Of a stretch of 64,000 bases of DNA, positions 37,901 through 48,700 are shown piece by piece. This DNA comes from Emergomyces orientalis. Lineage: Eukaryota > Ascomycota > Eurotiomycetes > Onygenales > Ajellomycetaceae. How positions within the stretch are numbered: position 1 is the first letter of the stretch; the number at the start of each line of letters is the position of its first letter. The DNA lies in NCBI GenBank assembly GCA_002110485.1, contig MOWL01000089.1:558001-622000 (forward strand), written 5' to 3'. The notes under the pieces are model-generated. The model made no database searches, had not been told where the DNA came from, and was given only the letters and a program-made list of their open reading frames with translations. A program made the translations under genes and the position numbers.

Positions 37901-38661
37901 AAAAGCGGAGCAAATAGCGCCTGCAACGCTGCCTGTCCACCGTTTTTTTGCCCAGAAAATCCGACTTCACTGTCGCACCGGAGTGTCGTTGCTGGCTGGT
38001 TTAATTGCAGCTGCCTTTTAAAGTCGCTGCGCATTTCTTCGCGAAAAATAAAGGGCTGGCAGGGGACCCTTTTTCTGAAGTATCAGGTACCTGGTTTAAC
38101 CTCTCGAAAGCCGCTGCTAAATAGTTCCAGATACAACTTCAGGATCCGCCGTTTCTTCTGGCGCTTCTATAGTATATATCTACGAACCTCTCCGCCTCCC
38201 GTGGTCGATAACTTACTGCTTACGGATAAAGCATCGTCTTACTTTCCCGCCTCTCTCCGCTCTCATTTAATAATAATAATATCTCCCGCCCATTCACCCT
38301 CCGCGTTTCAATGTTGTTGCTTTGAGACACTTATAGCATAACCCAACGTGTGCTGTGCTGCCACCCACTTTCTCAAAACAAAAGCGTTTTCATACATAAT
38401 ACGCACCTACCAAAACCCATAAGCTGATCCTCAGGGCAGAAAATGTGTTTAGGATTTTAAGCCTGGTATCTATGAGCTGTGTCTGAAGCTCTTATTGTGG
38501 CGCTTTGAAGTCTTTTAGCCGGCATTCAACCAGTATATATAAAATAATACACACACCGCGCCCTGTCCATCAAACTATTTCGAACCTAACTCATCCCGCC
38601 ACTCACGCCCTCAACCAAGGGTGCCATTGGAGGGCCTACCAATACACCCATTATCCTCACA

Positions 38662-40410
38662 ATGGCAGGCACACTTGCAAAGATGAGCCGTCGCATGCGG
38701 GCCTTCTTCCGCAACATCATGACTCTCCTGAAGCGCATGATGATGTTCCCCTCACAGCTAAGGGATACATCAGGCACGAGGCAAGAATCATTATCCAGTA
38801 CCAAACGACGTCGCCAGTCGCTGGATGATCTATCGCAAGAGGTTGGTCGCCTCTTCACAGGCCACCTGAACGTTTCGAACCTACTCTCCATGTCGAAAAA
38901 GATCCGCGCTCAGATCGACATATGCGCCAAGTCTAGCCCTGTCTGCATGTTGCCGTCTTTCAACCATACGCTCCCCACGGGAAAGGAGAGTGGTACCTAT
39001 CTCGCCATGGACCTGGGAGGGTCGACGTTTCGAGTTGCCCTTGTTGAGCTTTCAGGAGGTGGGAAAATGAGAATTATTCGTATTGCGACGTCTGTAATTG
39101 ATGAGACTGTAAAGTTGCTGGAGGGGAAGGCATTTTTCGTGTGGATGGCGGGAAAGATTGAAGAGATGTTGAGTGGCGGCGAGGAGAAATATGGTATGGA
39201 CTCGGTACCTCTGCCAATGGGACTATCGTGGTCGTTCCCGATCGACCAAACGTCGATACGTAGTGGGCGTGTTATTGCGATGGGCAAGGGATTCATGTGT
39301 TCAAACGGAACTGTGGGCGACGATCTGAGCGAGTTGATCATGGAGGCTTGCAAGCAGAGGAATCTTAATGTTCGCATTGACGCGATCGTTAATGATAGTT
39401 CTTCCACGCTCCTCTCGAGGGCATACGAGGACTCGTCCACCCGGGTATCTTTGATATTGGGTACTGGTACCAATGCCGCCATCCATTTCCCCGTCCATGC
39501 CATAGGGCTCGACAAGTTTGGAACCAGACCAGCTGAATGGTTTGCTCAAGCAGACCATGTCATTGTCAACACCGAACTTAGCATGTTTGGTGGTGGTGGG
39601 GTTTTGCCAACCACTAGATGGGACGATGTCCTGAACCAGACACATTTAAAGCCTGATTATCAACCCCTGGAATACATGTGTACAGGACGATATCTTGGCG
39701 AGATCGTGCGCCTTATCATAGTAGAAGCGGTCAAGACAGCAGGACTGTTTGGAGGCGACCTTCCCGAATCCATGCGATCCCCTTACACATTCGACACAAG
39801 CATTGCCGCTTTCATCCAACAAGATACCTCCCCCTCATTATCTATGTCATCTGCGTACCTCCAAAAATACCACACCTTCCTCACCGCCCCATCTCCAGCG
39901 GACCTCCTATTCATCCAACAAGTATGCACCTTCGTCACACGGAGAGCAGCCGCTTATCTCGCCGCAGCCATCCATGCCCTATGGTGTCTACGAAAAAAAA
40001 GCGAAACGCCCGCCCTCCCGCCAACGCCGGATTCCGCTTCTTCCTCCTCCACATCTAACGAAAACGGCGATCTAGAGCTGCCAACCAACCTAAACAAGAA
40101 ACCCACCACGACCGCGGCAGTAATCGACCACAGCACGCAAAACGTCACGATCGCCTGCGACGGGACCGTCATCAACAAGTACCCCGGTTTCCACGACCAG
40201 TGTCAACAATATCTCAACGAGCTGACACTCGAACAAGATCCATCCCCACCATCCCGTCCCATCTCCCCGCCAGACTCCGCCACAACATCACCCTCAAAAC
40301 AAGCGATTACCTCCGTAATAACGCCACCCTCCATCACTCTCGAAAGAGCTACTGAGAGCGCCATCTTCGGCGCGGCGGTCGCTGTTGCTGTGGCCGTTTC
40401 GGAAAATTAG
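38662..40410 (+). CDS. hxk3: Atypical hexokinase, probable GlcNAc kinase of the GlcNAc cluster
   Basis: Member of the eukaryotic hexokinase family, probably phosphorylating N-acetylglucosamine at C6, or a regulatory relative such as Aspergillus HxkC/XprF. Single exon, 582 aa, against ~480-500 for yeast hexokinases. Motifs in order: a basic hydrophobic N-terminus (1-40), LAMDLGGSTFRVALVEL (phosphate 1, ~120), LSWSFPIDQ (sugar loop), VNDSSSTLLSRAY holding the catalytic Asp, LILGTGTNAAIHFP (phosphate 2), NTELSMFGGGGVLPTT and CTGRYLGEIVRLI. Each differs from glucose hexokinase consensus (LDLGGTNFRV, FSFPCEQ, VNDTVGTL, NMEWGAF), as in GlcNAc-type or regulatory members. Two Ser/Pro/Thr-rich inserts near residues 450-490 and 530-565 flank the adenosine site, which explains the extra length. 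It is the fourth GlcNAc gene in the window. Kinase activity is inferred from family and context. Confidence 0.88.
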   Translation: MAGTLAKMSRRMRAFFRNIMTLLKRMMMFPSQLRDTSGTRQESLSSTKRRRQSLDDLSQEVGRLFTGHLNVSNLLSMSKKIRAQIDICAKSSPVCMLPSFNHTLPTGKESGTYLAMDLGGSTFRVALVELSGGGKMRIIRIATSVIDETVKLLEGKAFFVWMAGKIEEMLSGGEEKYGMDSVPLPMGLSWSFPIDQTSIRSGRVIAMGKGFMCSNGTVGDDLSELIMEACKQRNLNVRIDAIVNDSSSTLLSRAYEDSSTRVSLILGTGTNAAIHFPVHAIGLDKFGTRPAEWFAQADHVIVNTELSMFGGGGVLPTTRWDDVLNQTHLKPDYQPLEYMCTGRYLGEIVRLIIVEAVKTAGLFGGDLPESMRSPYTFDTSIAAFIQQDTSPSLSMSSAYLQKYHTFLTAPSPADLLFIQQVCTFVTRRAAAYLAAAIHALWCLRKKSETPALPPTPDSASSSSTSNENGDLELPTNLNKKPTTTAAVIDHSTQNVTIACDGTVINKYPGFHDQCQQYLNELTLEQDPSPPSRPISPPDSATTSPSKQAITSVITPPSITLERATESAIFGAAVAVAVAVSEN

Positions 40411-41740
40411 ACTTATTTTTCATTATTATAGAGATATCTGTTTCGAAAATACCGCTTTTTTTCATCACCTCCTTTCAGAACACCTTTTTATTTTTCGCTG
40501 GAAAACCCTCCCCTGAAAAGAATTAAGGTCAACATCCAAGGCCGAAGATTCCATTTTCATAATTTTTTCGTCTGTTTGATTTTGATATTGATTTGGATAT
40601 TGTCTTTTTCCGCCTTCCCCCCTTTTTTTTTTCGAAGCGATTCATATTTTGTATGTATGTACATATTTCATCTCAAAATACCCAGGAACATATCCATCCC
40701 CTTTTTCTCGGTTTCCCAAAAACCCTCACACCACTCCCCCGGGCATATCATCATCATCACCAGCATCGCCATAACCATCATCACCTCATCCCTTTCCGTA
40801 TTCATACCTCTTCTCCATCATATTTTATTACTGCATCGAACACTTTTCTTTCCCGCTTCCGCTTCCACTTCAACTTCCACCACGTTATGTTTTATCACCT
40901 TGTTACCTTTTGTTTTTCTGTTTTTTTCTTTTGCTCTTCTTACTTCTGGGGGCGGCGGGCCTGCCTGCTGTGTGCGGACTAGCATAGAAACTGACAGGAT
41001 TACTTACACCCCTCCCTTTTTAATGATGGGTTTTCAGACGGATGGGATTGCATAAGATTCTGATTCTTTTTATTTTATTTTATACTTTATTTTTTATTTT
41101 TAAAGGTCGGGTTAAAAGAAAGACATGGAGTTCTGTAGGGCATTTTTATTTTCCGTTTTTTTTTTTCGTTTTTGCCCGTTTTTCATTATTGAGCTTTTGT
41201 TTATTTGTTGGGTTTGTTGGGTGTGTTGCTTTGAAGTAAATAAAGATTTTAACTTTTTCTTCTTCAAGCCCCTCCCCGGGTTTTTGTATAGAAGTGGAGC
41301 TTGCGTGCATGTGGTGTCTGTGCTTTGAGAGCTCACCGAACGCAACCTTATTTATTAGCTGGCTAAAGAAGTCGGGCATGGTGGGGAGGAAAGACACACA
41401 TTTATTTACTTCAAAGATTTATATATTTATATACATTTTTTTTTTGCTTTCTTCTCACCTTTCTCCCTTCCCCCTTCTTCTTCTTCAATAATTTGTATTG
41501 TTTCAACACCTCCTATATTTTCATACATACCATACATCATTCCATCCAAACCAAACGCACGGACATAGATTGTTGGTTGTTGGTTTTTTGGTTGGTCGAA
41601 ACTTGGAACTGTTAAAAGCTCGCAAGTTCTAACTAACTATTATATCAAAGAGAAGGGCTTTTCTTTATCCTTTTTTATTCTCATTTGACGCGGTCTACTC
41701 TCTTTATGCCATATGGATGCCGATCTAATACCTATGGGCC
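40411..41740. other. 3' region of the hexokinase, low complexity
   Basis: T/C-rich low-complexity sequence; frames such as 40576-41055 are compositional artefacts. No gene seen. Confidence 0.6.
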
Positions 41741-41743
41741 TCC

Positions 41744-42469
41744 TTTGGGATATACTTTAGATGTCCATCTCCGCAATGTGTTAGTGAAACTCTCATCCAA
41801 CTTTGGTCATCTTTCAGTTGAGCAGCTATATGAAAAATATGGCAGGCCTGACAATCGCTCTTAAACGACGCGACGGGAATCCTCTGCTATTTAATAATAT
41901 CCCTCCACAAGCAGTTTTGCCTGCCTATCTGGGGGAAAAAATGCAGAAGAATTTACACTCTCGGACACACAGATCCTTCTCAGTGACTTTGGTGAGTCAT
42001 TTTCACCCGCCTCCAATGTTCGTCACGGGAAAGATTGCCACGCTGCATTTGCCTTTCGGGCCCCAAAAGCCCAGCTTAAACCGCATACCCCGCTGTCATG
42101 TCCATCAGACATTTGGAGCCTAGCTACTGCAATCTGAGAGATTATTGGCGTGAAGGCAATTTTCAGCACAGAGTATGCGGATATAAACAGAGTGCTCTCT
42201 CAGCATGTTGATTTGCTAAGGCCTTTACCATCAAGCTGGTGGGAACGCTGAAGTGCAGAGGCCAATTCTTCATTGAAAATGGACAACCTAAGAGAGGCCG
42301 GGGTAAGTACGTATGGTCTCCAATCGACCAGGTTTTCGAGGACAGTGTGCGAAAGTATCGGCGGATGCATGGAATGGGGGAGTTTGGTGAAGAGGAGACA
42401 GCTGCCATTGTGGAATTGATGCGGTGGATGCTTGCGTTCCGACAGGAAGAACGACCAACAGTTGAATAA
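41744..42469 (+). pseudogene. SRPK-like fungal protein kinase pseudogene (C-lobe remnant)
   Basis: Remnant of the large family of fungal SRPK-like kinases. Read across frames it shows the catalytic-loop region (DVHLRNVLVKL), LSVEQLYEKYG, KRRDGNPL, ILLSDFGESFSPA with the DFG motif, FRAPKAQ in place of APE, CPSDIWSLATAI, and an end resembling MLAFRQEERPTVE. The N-lobe is missing. There is a stop with frame change near 41859, another frame change near 41950, in-frame TGA codons at 42135 and 42249, and a further shift before 42260. It cannot encode a kinase. It lies in a stretch of decayed genes next to an intact P450. Confidence 0.85.
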
Positions 42470-43919
42470 TAAAACTAAAATAAACTAAAATAAAACAAGA
42501 AAACGTGAGTAAAAATTTTCTTTCTTTTCTTTCTTTCATGATCTGTTCTGATAACGAAAATCCATAACCCTGGGAATGATAAAATGCAAGAGCCAATGTC
42601 AGCCGCCCTGACAACGCTCGCGCAACATCGAGAGGAAAGAGGCGAGAGTAAGAGGCTTCCCTGAGATTGCACTGAGCGGGAGCCGTTGTGTAGCAGAGAT
42701 TGGTCCCATAGGGCCCTTGCAAGTTAAATTCGTCCAGTACCAGGGGGATTTAATTGCCACCTCGTTGCTGTTGCTTCTGTATAGATGTACTTGAATTTGA
42801 CAACATCATGGGTGCACAAAATCCTCTGAGGCTCTTTATTTCCTGTTGAATTGAATCAGAGTCTCGGTTCGCGAGGCCAACTTTAGCAGCAACATACTGG
42901 TCCAGATGGGCATCCCGCGCGAGTCAACCCGTCGATCATCCCCCGTGGCCAAGCTTATGAACAATGCTATATCTCTCATGGAGCATGTCTCCGATCATGA
43001 TGGGATGATAGCCTCCTGGCCCATATTTTTCGAGGGGCTCAGCGCCATCAATCCAGTCGTACTCGATGCTGTCAAGTTCGCCGCGCGACGTTGTCAATGA
43101 CTTCGACACTCGCCATCGAGAAGAGATGGAGCTACTAAGCCATCTGATCGGGCTGAGATTAGGTTTCCGAAAGCATTGCGGTGGGAAGGGTTGGAAAGGT
43201 TAAATAGTGCGGCTGAATATTTTGGAATAGGGCCCCAAAATATTTGAAATTGCCGTCGTCTCTGAGGAGCACATTCTCAGAGATCTAGATATAAATAGAA
43301 ATATTCCGCGGCTAAGATGATTAAAAATTAGAAAAAGAAATTATAGCCCTATTTGTTATTTTTTTCAACCTTAATGATACTAGTATCATTTGATGTTATA
43401 TATTTAAATTTGGATTTTTTTTATTTAATAAAGAAAGATTGTTGTAGGCAGTGCTCTCTGCATTATTCTAGACCATTGAAGCATGCCTGTCAGACTCATG
43501 TGTCTGCATTAAAAAGGCTCATTCCAGAACTGCATATAGACACACCTGCAGCAAAATTCCCATATAAATGAAAATAAGGAAATTAAAATATATCAATGAT
43601 TAGTTTCAATGTGCATGCATTCATAGAGATTCACACCATCAACATGGGATGTAATCTGAGATACCTGGGTCATCATCAGCATTCATTTAAATTCACTACA
43701 TGCATAACGTTATTATAAGCCGTGTTTTAGTTCAAATTGCCGTCCCGTTCAACAGTCTCCTTACCTCCACCTGTCAACCCAAAACAAACACATTATGCTA
43801 CTACTATGTACAGTAACGATAGGTTATAAACACGAACCACACGTCGTAAAAATATCATGAAAAGATCAAATAAGGAAACGAAACAACGTTAGCATTAAAC
43901 TTCCATTTACCATTTCGGT
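42470..43919. other. Relic-bearing intergenic region
   Basis: 42880-43200 contains a coding-like fragment (SLMEHVSDHDGMIASWPIF, then after a frame change FDTRHREEMELLSHLIG) that may be the end of a decayed gene of unknown family. 43300-43620 is AT-rich. No intact gene seen. Confidence 0.4.
43373..43390. repeat. 18-bp perfect palindrome
   Basis: AATGATACTAGTATCATT is perfectly self-complementary. It lies in AT-rich intergenic DNA about 500 bases past the P450 3' end. Function unknown. Confidence 0.85.
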
Positions 43920-45750
43920 TTATGGCTTCAGCGAAACTTTAGCACCGTATTGACTGGCACATGTGACGGTAATCCACTCGGCCCACGGCTCCGGGTCGCG
44001 CGGCTCGATTGTGCGGAAATGCTGCATGAGGCGGACTGTGGTGTACGAAGCTTCTGTGAGGGCGAATTGTTCTATACATTTTTTATACATCCAAGTTGGA
44101 TGTGTTGTAATTAGAAAAATGTTTTTTGGGGACAATGAAATGATGGGCCTGGGATAGAAAACCTCATCAAATGGAAAGGAGAGAGAGGGAGAATAAAAGC
44201 AGAAAAGTAAAACTTACGACCAAGACAAATCCTCGGCCCACCATTAAATGGCAAATACTCCCACCCAGGTCTTATAGATTCCCATCGCTCAGGTTTGAAT
44301 TCAGCGGCGTCTGGCCCATAAATGTCTTCGCGTCTATGCATGCTGTAGACGCTATAGGCGAGCGTCGTGCCTTTTTTTACGAGAATCGGAGATTTACCGT
44401 CCTGTCCACCACCCCGTGGGAGGATGGTATCGCGAATGGCAGCGCGTGCGTTGCTTGGAACAACGGGCCAGAGCCGGAGAGCTGGAGTGGATAAATGTTA
44501 GTAAAAAGGTGTTTGGTAGGGGCTGAATGTTGCGTGGTTTGATTTGGGGTTTGCCAGCTCACCTTCGTTAAGCACATATTTGAGATATTTCATATTTTTC
44601 ATTTCTTCAAATGTAGGCTTTCTTCCATCAAGTTGGTCAACCTCCACGCGCAGTTTGTTCCATACATCGGGGCGTTTGGAGATTATGTTCCAGACATTCG
44701 ATAAAAGGCTGGCTGTGGTGTCGCGACCGGCAAGCAATATATTCAGCGTTTCAGAGCGAAGAGCAAGGGAATCTTGAGTCTGTTTGACTAGTTCATGCAG
44801 GAATACATAACGGCCTTCCTTTTCGTGTAGAGGGAGGCGTCCCTGCTTTTCGTCCATGTGGTGCTCAAGCGCTTTCATCACATATCGATCCGCAAAATCA
44901 TGAATCAGTTTTTGATCATTTTGGAAGCGCGTGTCGTTCTTGTAAAATCTGTCGAGCCGCCCAATCCTTAGGGAATTTCCAATTTCTGTCGTACAGTACG
45001 TGAAGGCCTCACCGAAATTTTCTCCGGCAAGAGGAGTGGAACTTTTATGAAGAGTATTGGCCGACTCCCCAAACAAAAACTCAGTTGCAGTATCTAGAGT
45101 CAGGTCAAAGAACAGGGGTTGGAGGTCAACAGTAGATCCATCTTTCGGGACCGCTCGCATAAGGCTTTGTATATGTGTTTCAAAGATACCCAGGTCGGCG
45201 ACCTGAGAGCGGTTGAAATTTGGTCGCAACATAGTTCTCGAGTGCTCCCACGGGGCGCCATCTGTGGTGAATATCCCATGACCAAAAACGCCATGGAAGC
45301 CTTGTTTTCTAAGGGCGGGGATTTCATAGTCTGGGAATTTAAGAGATAACACGCATTTAATGTTCTCAGGTTCGCAGGTTGTAATCACTAATAGAATTGA
45401 GTTAAGTTTGTTATTTTGTTCCAATAGGTAGAGGGACATATGCCCGTATTCCAGTTTGTGGAGGAGGACTAACTAGGTACTCCGATACCGTTCAGTGAGT
45501 AGGTGTTCCCAAAGGTCTTGAATCGGTTTTGCGCTTCTTCGAGGATAGTGAACTTCTTCTTGTGTGCTCCGATTTTCAGGGCGAGATCCAGGCCAAGAAT
45601 AGGATCTTTGTGCGGATATGCAGGAGGCGGTTTGCAAGCATTCTCCTTGGCCAGCTTACGGCGAGAAGCACCGATCGTTAAGTAAAGATATGTTTGATAT
45701 AGGCCAAAGAAACCCAAGCCTCCCGCCAGGAGGTGTATCAGGGACAACAT
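43920..45750 (-). CDS. CYP52-type cytochrome P450 (alkane/fatty-acid omega-hydroxylase family)
   Basis: Membrane P450 related to fungal CYP52 enzymes, which omega-hydroxylate n-alkanes and fatty acids. Four exons, 45750-45474, 45387-44563, 44481-44218 and 44071-43920, give 505 aa with matching phases. The first donor is GTTAGT; the ATG made at that splice continues NGIGVP into MITTCEPENIKCVL. Motifs are an N-terminal anchor (1-25), GIFTTDGAPWEHSR, the I-helix LLAGRDTTAS, K-helix NEALRLWP (formed by splice 2), FKPERW, and FNGGPRICLGQQFALTEA with the haem Cys (formed by splice 3). All three splice joins restore textbook motifs, so the gene looks intact although it is surrounded by pseudogenes. 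Substrate preference is inferred from the family only. Confidence 0.93.
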
Positions 45751-48700
45751 TGTGGATGACGTATGGCAAGATGTTCGGGGAGATTTGCTATTCTGTCTAC
45801 CGAATCAATGTTTGATAAGTGCTTGGATCAATGGGTGAGTGTACAGGTGTATATATACTGTGAGACGAATTGGGTATGCGGCCTTCTGTCGAAGTATATG
45901 CATCCACAGAAAAAGACATAAACCAAAGGAGTCAAAGGGCAGTGAGAACGATGAAAGATGCAGGGCACATGATATGGGCCAACAACTTACTTTCTTTAAT
46001 CAACGTCAAACAAGGGCAGCTGTCCAGGAACGCTTTAAAGAGTTACCCTGGCATCGTTGCATGCAGGACAATAGGGAGGAAACTCTTGATATTATTTATA
46101 CTGCCTCCACAAAGCGAATTTTGCGGACGGATTTGTTGTTTAAAAAGGGAGAAGGTTTCGGAAGAAATGTGGGATCCATGCTCTATTTCCGGGAAATTTG
46201 GAGCCAGGAGTGCAGTCTGGGGTAAACTAGGCATTGGTCAGTCAAACTGGAACCGGTTATGCTACTGTGGATGGATCTTCGGAAAAAAGTTATCTGCTTT
46301 AAACAGCCCCAATACGGAGTCAAAATGCCTAGGTTCGATATCGTTTGCCGGTAGTGGGCGAGTGTGTCGCATGCGTAGGTGGGGAAAAGGTTGGCATTCC
46401 CCGTTGTCCACACAGCAAATCCCACTTGGACAAGCAACAATTTCTAGAAATTTGAAGCCATTCTTTGCCCACTAACCCGTCTGGCTGGAGGTTATTCAGG
46501 GCTGTCCACTCAGGCTCCCTTAAACAGCTCCACAGTGATTTTCAACGTCATGGCCTGGGCCCAACATCGTCTTTGATAATCCCCACGTTTTCTCGCTCAG
46601 GCGTTCTCCTCCTCCGCCATAATAAGTTGGCTTTATCTCTCGCGATAGAGCAAAATCACCCCGCACCCGCACGCCGAGTTGAAAGATCCGAGCCCCATCA
46701 TCAGGCAGCACATGAAGGAGCGAAATTACCGCGTGAACGCGAGTAATCCATTGACATTCCTTGTTGCCAGTCAGAATGCTGGACTAGAAGCTATTCTTAG
46801 ATATCTTTTTATCAGCAGGGCTCCTGTTTCAAGAATGCGATTGGAAAGCCCTTTGCCCATTGACACAGTGATTCGTTATGCAGCAGTGAGTTTATGCGAT
46901 TGAGAATGAAAACATACACTGGCGCATGCATTCCGCAGCATCACGCCAAGCGGCATCAGCACCACTAACAAGGACTAGTTATTTATTAATCAAGCTAATG
47001 ATATTCCCTGAAGTATCAAGAACACCCCTCCACAGAATATGTCCACGAATACGTGGATCTAACCGGAAAGATTTGCAACTTCACGAAACTTTTGTCCAAT
47101 TATCCGCAATCCATTGGCTGAGAGTGGCATGGATGCGCTAAAATGCCCAAGTTGATTAGCTTGCGGCTAATATCGACATCATATGGATATCTTAGCAGAA
47201 TTATTTTCTCGACCTCGGTCCAACAGCTCATAACTGTTTGACACGCTCGTCATGTTGCATAACATCAAATAACTAGAGGTTATACGGGGGAAAAACATCC
47301 ACGGATAACCCAACCGCCAGAGATTTTCCCATCAACCACCTATGCGGGGTTTCCAAAAATAGTTCATGGCCTGATCTACAGCATAGGTATATAGACTCGA
47401 GAACCTTCGTCTCAAGCATCTGTGGATGATCCCAAGTCGTCTAGGTCAAAAGCTGGTGCAAGATATCCTCTGGTGGAATCGTCAAAGCAATGCGCCAATG
47501 AGCGAAGAGCATCGATTATCATCTTTAACCGTAGCAAAGGAGAGGAATCGGAGAGTTACATTTATATAAATGTTTTCGTCAAGCCGTCCCCCAAGCCCTG
47601 ATAAGAAGTTCATGACGGGGAAGGGAATGTTGACGAAGACGCCAATGATATCCCCTTTTTAGAAATTCAACGCCCCCAATCGGCCCAGGCTGTTTGTTGC
47701 TCTTTAGTTTTGTCTTTGCTTTACGAATACGAATACGTGGGATTTTGGGGTTGGTCGGCTTTGGTCTGAGCTGGTTGCTCACAGGGCGCCATCCATTTAT
47801 TTAGTGCATGAGGGTTTTCTGGTTTTTATTCCCCAGCCCGTGGAGACCAATCATGAATACATCCCATACATTCATTGACATATCTAAGGTGTATCTATTT
47901 CAAGATGAGGTGTGCCTTGTAATGATGATCAAAGTTCCTATTCTTATCCTTTATAGTTCTCTCAATTTCCAATGCTTTATCATCACTCAATTTTTCCGCT
48001 TCACGTGGCCATTACGAGGGACTGGTAGCGCGTTGATTATTTCCCGATATATCTCCATAAATCTCCATTGACCAACTGCCTTGTTCAAGGAAGCTATCTT
48101 GTCTAGTCGCATGCTTTATTTCTCCTTTTTCTTGGGTTTTGTTTCCATCTTCAAAATTGGGTTCTCCGGTATGGTCAGCGTCACTGTCAGCTTCGTCGAC
48201 TGCACAGAGAAGCTGACACTTTGATCCATGCAAGCAGACGCTTGGTACTGGTCGGCGGGCTGCATAGCCGATAGTTGCAGAATATAGGGATGCGCAAACA
48301 GGGGTTAACGCAACTCGGGCAGAAATTTCGTCATTTCCCATAGTGCTAGCAACACGTGAGCCGGTGAGGAAGCCTTTCCTCCGCACCCTGTGTGCAGTTC
48401 AAGTGCGCTTTCTCGTCATAGTATCTTAGAGCCTTGTGAGCCCCTGAATGATAGCACAAACTTAACCCAGGCCTGGTGGATAGATACGGTTTTAGTTACA
48501 CGACAGAGCAAGAACAGAGCCGAATCAGATAACAGTAAACAGAACACCCGTTGGATACATTTGATCCAGCCAACTAGTCTCATTAACAAAAGGTTCACAA
48601 TTAAAGAACAAGCAACAGCAAGCAGCAACAATTAAAGTTTCCCAGTAATCCCTCCCCTTCCCTGCCGGGGTACGCCTTTAACCCCTGAGAGTGCTGATAT

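Larger units (their letters stand above)
25897..38661. other. 12.8-kb gene-poor gap between the regulator and the hexokinase
   Basis: Except for the weak candidate at 29308-29916, I see no gene. The first ~450 bases should be the regulator's 3' UTR, and ~37000-38660 is pyrimidine-rich and probably the hexokinase promoter and leader. Frames such as 34808-35359 (-), 29556-29900 (-) and 36293-36612 (+) have no recognisable motif and are likely chance. No deacetylase or sugar transporter is hidden here that I can detect. Confidence 0.45.

Noticed and set aside
40576..41055. 159-aa frame after the hexokinase
   Set aside because: Ser/Thr/Ile/Phe low complexity in a T/C-rich 3' region; no family resemblance.
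45870..46475. 201-aa frame upstream of the CYP52-type P450
   Set aside because: Composition looks random and no domain is visible; probably chance in the P450 upstream region.
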